Made by a program: the position numbers and the translations under genes. DNA of 27,113 nucleotides from Flavobacterium psychrophilum (GTDB lineage: Bacteria; Bacteroidota; Bacteroidia; Flavobacteriales; Flavobacteriaceae): contig QFQM01000047.1 in assembly GCA_003243255.1 (NCBI GenBank), forward strand, positions 1 through 27,113, written 5' to 3'. A model generated the notes under the pieces. It was given only the letters and a program-made list of their open reading frames with translations, made no database searches and had not been told where the DNA came from. This document shows, one piece after another, positions 23,943 to 27,113 of the stretch. Each line of letters starts with the position of its first letter. Within the stretch, counting starts at the first letter, position 1.

Positions 23943-26570
23943 CTATTTTATAAAACCTTCAGCAGCTGCAAGGGCTTCATTTATTCCGGCAACATTCTTA
24001 CCTCCAGCGGTAGCAAAGAAAGGCTGTCCGCCTCCGCCTCCCTGGATAAATTTACCCAGTTCGCGCACTACCTGTCCGGCATTAAGGCCTTTTTCAGCTA
24101 CAAGCTCTTTAGAGATGTAGCAGGTAAGCATCGGTTTCCCTTCTTCGGCAGTTGCCAGTACAAGGAAAAGATTGGTGCCTAATGTGCCAAGTTCGTAAGC
24201 AAGATCTTTAGCACCCGTAGCGTCAAGATTAACCTGTTTTGCAAGGAACTGAACTCCGTTTATCTCTTTAAGCTCAGTAGCCAGTTCGCCTTTAAGGTTT
24301 TTAGCCTTATCGCGAAGCAATGCCTCAAGCTGTTTCTTCAATTTTGCATTTTCTTCCTGAAGCGATACCACAGCTTTTAACGTGTCCTGAGGATTCTTAA
24401 GTGCTGCATTGATGTCTTCAAGATCTTTCTCCTGAGTAATAAAATAGGCTTTTACGGCTTCGTTGGTAATAGCTTCAATCCTGCGTATACCTGCAGCAAC
24501 AGCGCTTTCACTTAGGATTTTAAAGTACCATATATCGGCAGTATTCCTAACGTGGATACCACCACAAAGCTCCATGCTTTCGCCAAATTTGATGGCACGT
24601 ACATTATCACCATATTTCTCACCGAATAATGCCATAGCACCTTCTTCAACAGCCTGTTTAAACGGAATGCTCCTGCGCTCAACCAGTGGAAGATGCTCCT
24701 GGATTCTTGCGTTTACAAAGTCCTCAACCTGTTTTAGTTCTTCGTCAGTCACTTTAGAAAAGTGAGAGAAGTCAAAACGCAGGTAGTTAGGGCTTACCAG
24801 CGATCCTTTTTGTTCCACATGCGTTCCAAGGATAGACCTTAGTGCCTGATGCAATAAGTGGGTCGCCGAGTGATTGCTTGCAGAATCACTGCGTAACTTC
24901 TCGTTTACTTTAGCGGTAAAAGTACCGTTTACGTTTTCAGGAAGCTTTTTAGCGATATGCAGTATAAGATTGTTCTCTTTTTTAGTGTCAAGAATTTCGA
25001 TAGTTTCGTTAAAGGAAACTAAAGCTCCTTTGTCACCTACCTGTCCACCGCCTTCAGGGTAGAAAGGAGTATTGTCAAGAACGATTTGGTAAAGAATACC
25101 GTCTTTTTTAGAATCTACTTTACGGTAACGTGTAATTTTTACTTCGTTTTCCGTTTGGTCGTAACCAACAAAAGTTTCGATGTTACCTTCAGCAAGCAGA
25201 ACCCAGTCATCGGTAGCTACTTCAGAAGCAGCACGCGAACGGTCTTTTTGTTTCTTAAGCTCGGCATCAAAACCTGCTTTGTCGTATGAAAGTCCTTTTT
25301 CTTTAAGGATTAGTGCTGTAAGGTCTTCAGGGAAACCAAATGTATCATAAAGTTCAAATGCTTTTGCACCTGATACTTCTTTGCCTTCTGTCTGGGCAAC
25401 TACATTTTCCAATAGCTGAAGTCCCTGATCCAGCGTTCTAAGGAAAGAAGCTTCTTCTTCACGGATAACATTGGTTACTAATGACTGCTGCGATTTGATT
25501 TCAGGGAAGAATTCACCCATCTGAGCAGCCAGTACAGCTACAAGTTCGTTTATGAATGGCTCTTTTTTGTTAAGGAAGGTAAATCCGTAACGGATAGCCC
25601 TTCTTAATATCCTGCGGATAACATATCCTGCACCACCGTTAGATGGAAGCTGCCCGTCGGCGATAGCAAAAGCTACTGCACGAACGTGGTCGGCAATTAC
25701 ACGGATAGCGATATTTACTTTTTCTTCGGCATCGTTAGCTGCCTTGATAGTATATTTAGCACCTGTAAGTTCTTCAATTTTAGAGATAAGCGGCGTGAAA
25801 ACGTCTGTATCGTAGTTTGATGTTACATTCTGTAACACCATGCACAGACGCTCAAAGCCCATACCGGTGTCAACGTGCTGAGCAGGTAGCTTTTCAAGAG
25901 AACCATCGGCTTTACGGTTAAATTCCATAAATACGTTGTTCCATATCTCTACAACCTGTGGGTGGTCGTTGTTTACCAATGATTTTCCTGAAACCAATGC
26001 TTTCTCTTCCGCTGAACGGATGTCAACGTGAATTTCAGAACATGGCCCGCACGGACCCTGGTCGCCCATCTCCCAGAAGTTGTCTTTCTTGTTTCCAAGA
26101 ATGATACGATCTTCGTCGATAAGTTCTTTCCAGATGTCATACGCTTCCTGATCGAACGGAACATTCTCTTCAGGGCTGCCTTCGAACACACTTACGTAAA
26201 GGATGTCTTTTGGTATTTTATAAACTTCTGTCAAAAGTTCCCATGCCCAGTTGATGGCTTCTTTCTTAAAATAGTCGCCAAAACTCCAGTTTCCAAGCAT
26301 TTCGAACATGGTATGGTGGTAGGTGTCAAAACCTACATCTTCCAGGTCGTTGTGCTTACCCGAAACGCGAAGACATTTTTGGGTATCGGCTATACGTTTG
26401 CTTTTCGGGGTGCCGTTGCCAAGGAAAAATTCCTTGAACTGCGCCATACCCGAGTTATTGAACATAAGCGTTGGGTCATCTTTGGTAACAATAGGAGCAG
26501 AAGGCACAATTAGGTGGCCTTTCTCCTTAAAGAATTCTAGGAATTGTTTCCTGATATCCTGGGATTTCAT
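23943..26570 (-). CDS. alaS: Alanyl-tRNA synthetase
   Basis: AlaRS charges tRNA-Ala and edits mischarged Ser and Gly. The 875-residue protein starts [19 protein letters not shown], the usual N-terminus of the class II catalytic domain. [15 protein letters not shown] (about 33-47) and [28 protein letters not shown] (split here only in description, about 74-101) cover the aminoacylation core. The editing domain shows HxxxH in [11 protein letters not shown] (about 565-570) and the Cys-His pair in ELCGGIHV (about 668-672). The C-terminal DHHA1 part ends with the Gly-rich [16 protein letters not shown] (about 843-858). Length is normal for the family. It is divergent from the M23-type gene, with a 153-nt gap. 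Confidence 0.98.
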   Translation of the reverse strand: MKSQDIRKQFLEFFKEKGHLIVPSAPIVTKDDPTLMFNNSGMAQFKEFFLGNGTPKSKRIADTQKCLRVSGKHNDLEDVGFDTYHHTMFEMLGNWSFGDYFKKEAINWAWELLTEVYKIPKDILYVSVFEGSPEENVPFDQEAYDIWKELIDEDRIILGNKKDNFWEMGDQGPCGPCSEIHVDIRSAEEKALVSGKSLVNNDHPQVVEIWNNVFMEFNRKADGSLEKLPAQHVDTGMGFERLCMVLQNVTSNYDTDVFTPLISKIEELTGAKYTIKAANDAEEKVNIAIRVIADHVRAVAFAIADGQLPSNGGAGYVIRRILRRAIRYGFTFLNKKEPFINELVAVLAAQMGEFFPEIKSQQSLVTNVIREEEASFLRTLDQGLQLLENVVAQTEGKEVSGAKAFELYDTFGFPEDLTALILKEKGLSYDKAGFDAELKKQKDRSRAASEVATDDWVLLAEGNIETFVGYDQTENEVKITRYRKVDSKKDGILYQIVLDNTPFYPEGGGQVGDKGALVSFNETIEILDTKKENNLILHIAKKLPENVNGTFTAKVNEKLRSDSASNHSATHLLHQALRSILGTHVEQKGSLVSPNYLRFDFSHFSKVTDEELKQVEDFVNARIQEHLPLVERRSIPFKQAVEEGAMALFGEKYGDNVRAIKFGESMELCGGIHVRNTADIWYFKILSESAVAAGIRRIEAITNEAVKAYFITQEKDLEDINAALKNPQDTLKAVVSLQEENAKLKKQLEALLRDKAKNLKGELATELKEINGVQFLAKQVNLDATGAKDLAYELGTLGTNLFLVLATAEEGKPMLTCYISKELVAEKGLNAGQVVRELGKFIQGGGGGQPFFATAGGKNVAGINEALAAAEGFIK

Positions 26571-26649
26571 ATACGGACAGAAATTTTATTTATTGTTTTT
26601 ATTAGCAGGCTCTGCCTTAAAAAAATGGTGCTAAACCGGTAACATTTAT

Positions 26650-26657
26650 TACATTTG
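26650..26657 (+). promoter_or_regulatory. Promoter -7 element for the M23-type gene
   Basis: TACATTTG fully matches TAnnTTTG, 66 nt before the ATG at 26724. No TTG is seen at the expected distance upstream. Confidence 0.4.
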
Positions 26658-26701
26658 TTCGTTTATCATTTATAGTCGCGGCAGGTATTTTACCTAAGGT
26701 G

Positions 26702-26709
26702 CAAAAATA
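26702..26709 (-). promoter_or_regulatory. Promoter -7 element for alaS
   Basis: The minus strand reads TATTTTTG, a full TAnnTTTG match, about 130 nt upstream of the alaS start. No -33 TTG lies at the usual distance. The leader would be about 125 nt and shows no strong hairpin or T-box-like structure. Confidence 0.35.
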
Positions 26710-26723
26710 GAATAATTTAAGAC

Positions 26724-27113
26724 ATGGCGAAGGTAAAATATTATTACGACGCAGAAAACTTAGCATACCGAATCATAAAACCTGTAAGGGGGAAAAAAAT
26801 AGGGGTAGTCCTGCTGTTTTTATTCTCTGCGGCACTGTTTGGATTCCTTTGTTTTGTAGTGTTGCTTAATACTCCGTACTTTGAAACGCCTAAAGATAAA
26901 CTTCAGGCCCGCGAGATCGAAAATATGAAGATACGCTATGAGATACTCAACCGTAAGATGGATCAGATCGATGAGGTGCTGGAAGAGGTAGAAGGTCGTG
27001 ATAACAATTTGTACCGTGCTTATTTTAATGCTTCCGCCATTCCGGATGAGCAGCGCAAAGCAGGTTTTGGAGGAGTAAACCGCTATAAGGATCTTGAAGG
27101 TTTTGATAATTCA
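26724..27113 (+). CDS. M23-type peptidase (cell-wall metallopeptidase), N-terminal part only
   Basis: The first 130 codons of a gene run off the right edge. The visible part is a cytoplasmic start (MAKVKYYYDAENLAYRIIKP), one membrane helix (about 28-50), and a periplasmic coiled coil (about 58-95, ENMKIRYEILNRKMDQIDEV and onward). It ends in the conserved FGGVNRYKDLEGFDNS segment. This N-terminus is the one I know from flavobacterial M23 family peptidoglycan endopeptidases encoded divergently from alaS. The catalytic domain is outside the window, so the peptidase assignment rests on this resemblance. Confidence 0.75.
   Translation, partial: MAKVKYYYDAENLAYRIIKPVRGKKIGVVLLFLFSAALFGFLCFVVLLNTPYFETPKDKLQAREIENMKIRYEILNRKMDQIDEVLEEVEGRDNNLYRAYFNASAIPDEQRKAGFGGVNRYKDLEGFDNS

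Noticed and set aside
26028..26513. 161-codon plus-strand frame antisense to alaS
   Set aside because: It lies entirely within the strongly conserved alaS catalytic region and looks like a shadow of its codon pattern.
26571..26723. T-box or other tRNA-sensing leader upstream of alaS
   Set aside because: No conserved T-box sequence or large stem is visible; only a 4-bp GCAG/CTGC hairpin around 26605-26615.

Overview
This window is a stretch of core chromosome from a member of the Bacteroidota, almost certainly a Flavobacteriaceae species (Flavobacterium or a close relative). The evidence is the gldK-gldL-gldM-gldN cluster of the gliding motility / type IX secretion machinery, several flavobacterial-type proteins (DUF983, DUF4230, DUF4136, DUF5522, GSCFA), A-rich start regions without Shine-Dalgarno sequences, and repeated matches to the Bacteroidota promoter -7 element TAnnTTTG. 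No tRNA, rRNA, insertion sequence, prophage or CRISPR array is visible. Both ends cut genes: miaB (its 3' part lies off the left edge) and an M23-type peptidase (its 3' part lies off the right edge).

Left part (1-9310). miaB (tRNA methylthiotransferase) is divergent from topA (topoisomerase I). topA is followed after 3 nt by a ureohydrolase-fold protein that has lost half of the metal ligands of the arginase family. Next comes gldKLMN: the GldK lipoprotein and GldN are periplasmic ring components, and GldL and GldM form the inner-membrane motor. The cluster has its own promoter candidate and ends at a clear intrinsic terminator.

Middle part (9310-17250). This holds an FAD-dependent oxidoreductase, a convergent DUF983 membrane protein, an ABC-F ATPase of the ribosome-associated type, a Pro-rich lipoprotein, and a divergent pair that could interconvert diacylglycerol and phosphatidate (an App1-type phosphatase and a DAGK/YegS-type lipid kinase). 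It continues with a GNAT-fold acyltransferase, a DUF1761 membrane protein and a very small membrane protein carrying HExxH.

Right part (17250-27113). This holds a 58-residue Cys-rich DUF5522 protein, urocanate hydratase (hutU), a Gly/Trp-rich DUF4136 lipoprotein, an aromatic amino acid hydroxylase with a long C-terminal extension, DUF4230 and GSCFA proteins, alaS, and the start of the M23 peptidase.

The most unusual signals are not genes. Three short tracts have an exact 7-nt period with a fixed 4-base core and a variable 3-base remainder. One is intergenic before hutU and is arranged as an inverted repeat of heptads. One lies downstream of the GSCFA gene. One is inside the GSCFA coding sequence. 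Other items worth checking are the degraded ureohydrolase beside the gliding genes, the hydroxylase extension with a nested palindrome upstream of it, and the mini HExxH protein. I do not see a convincing new multi-gene system; most of the window is ordinary core genome.
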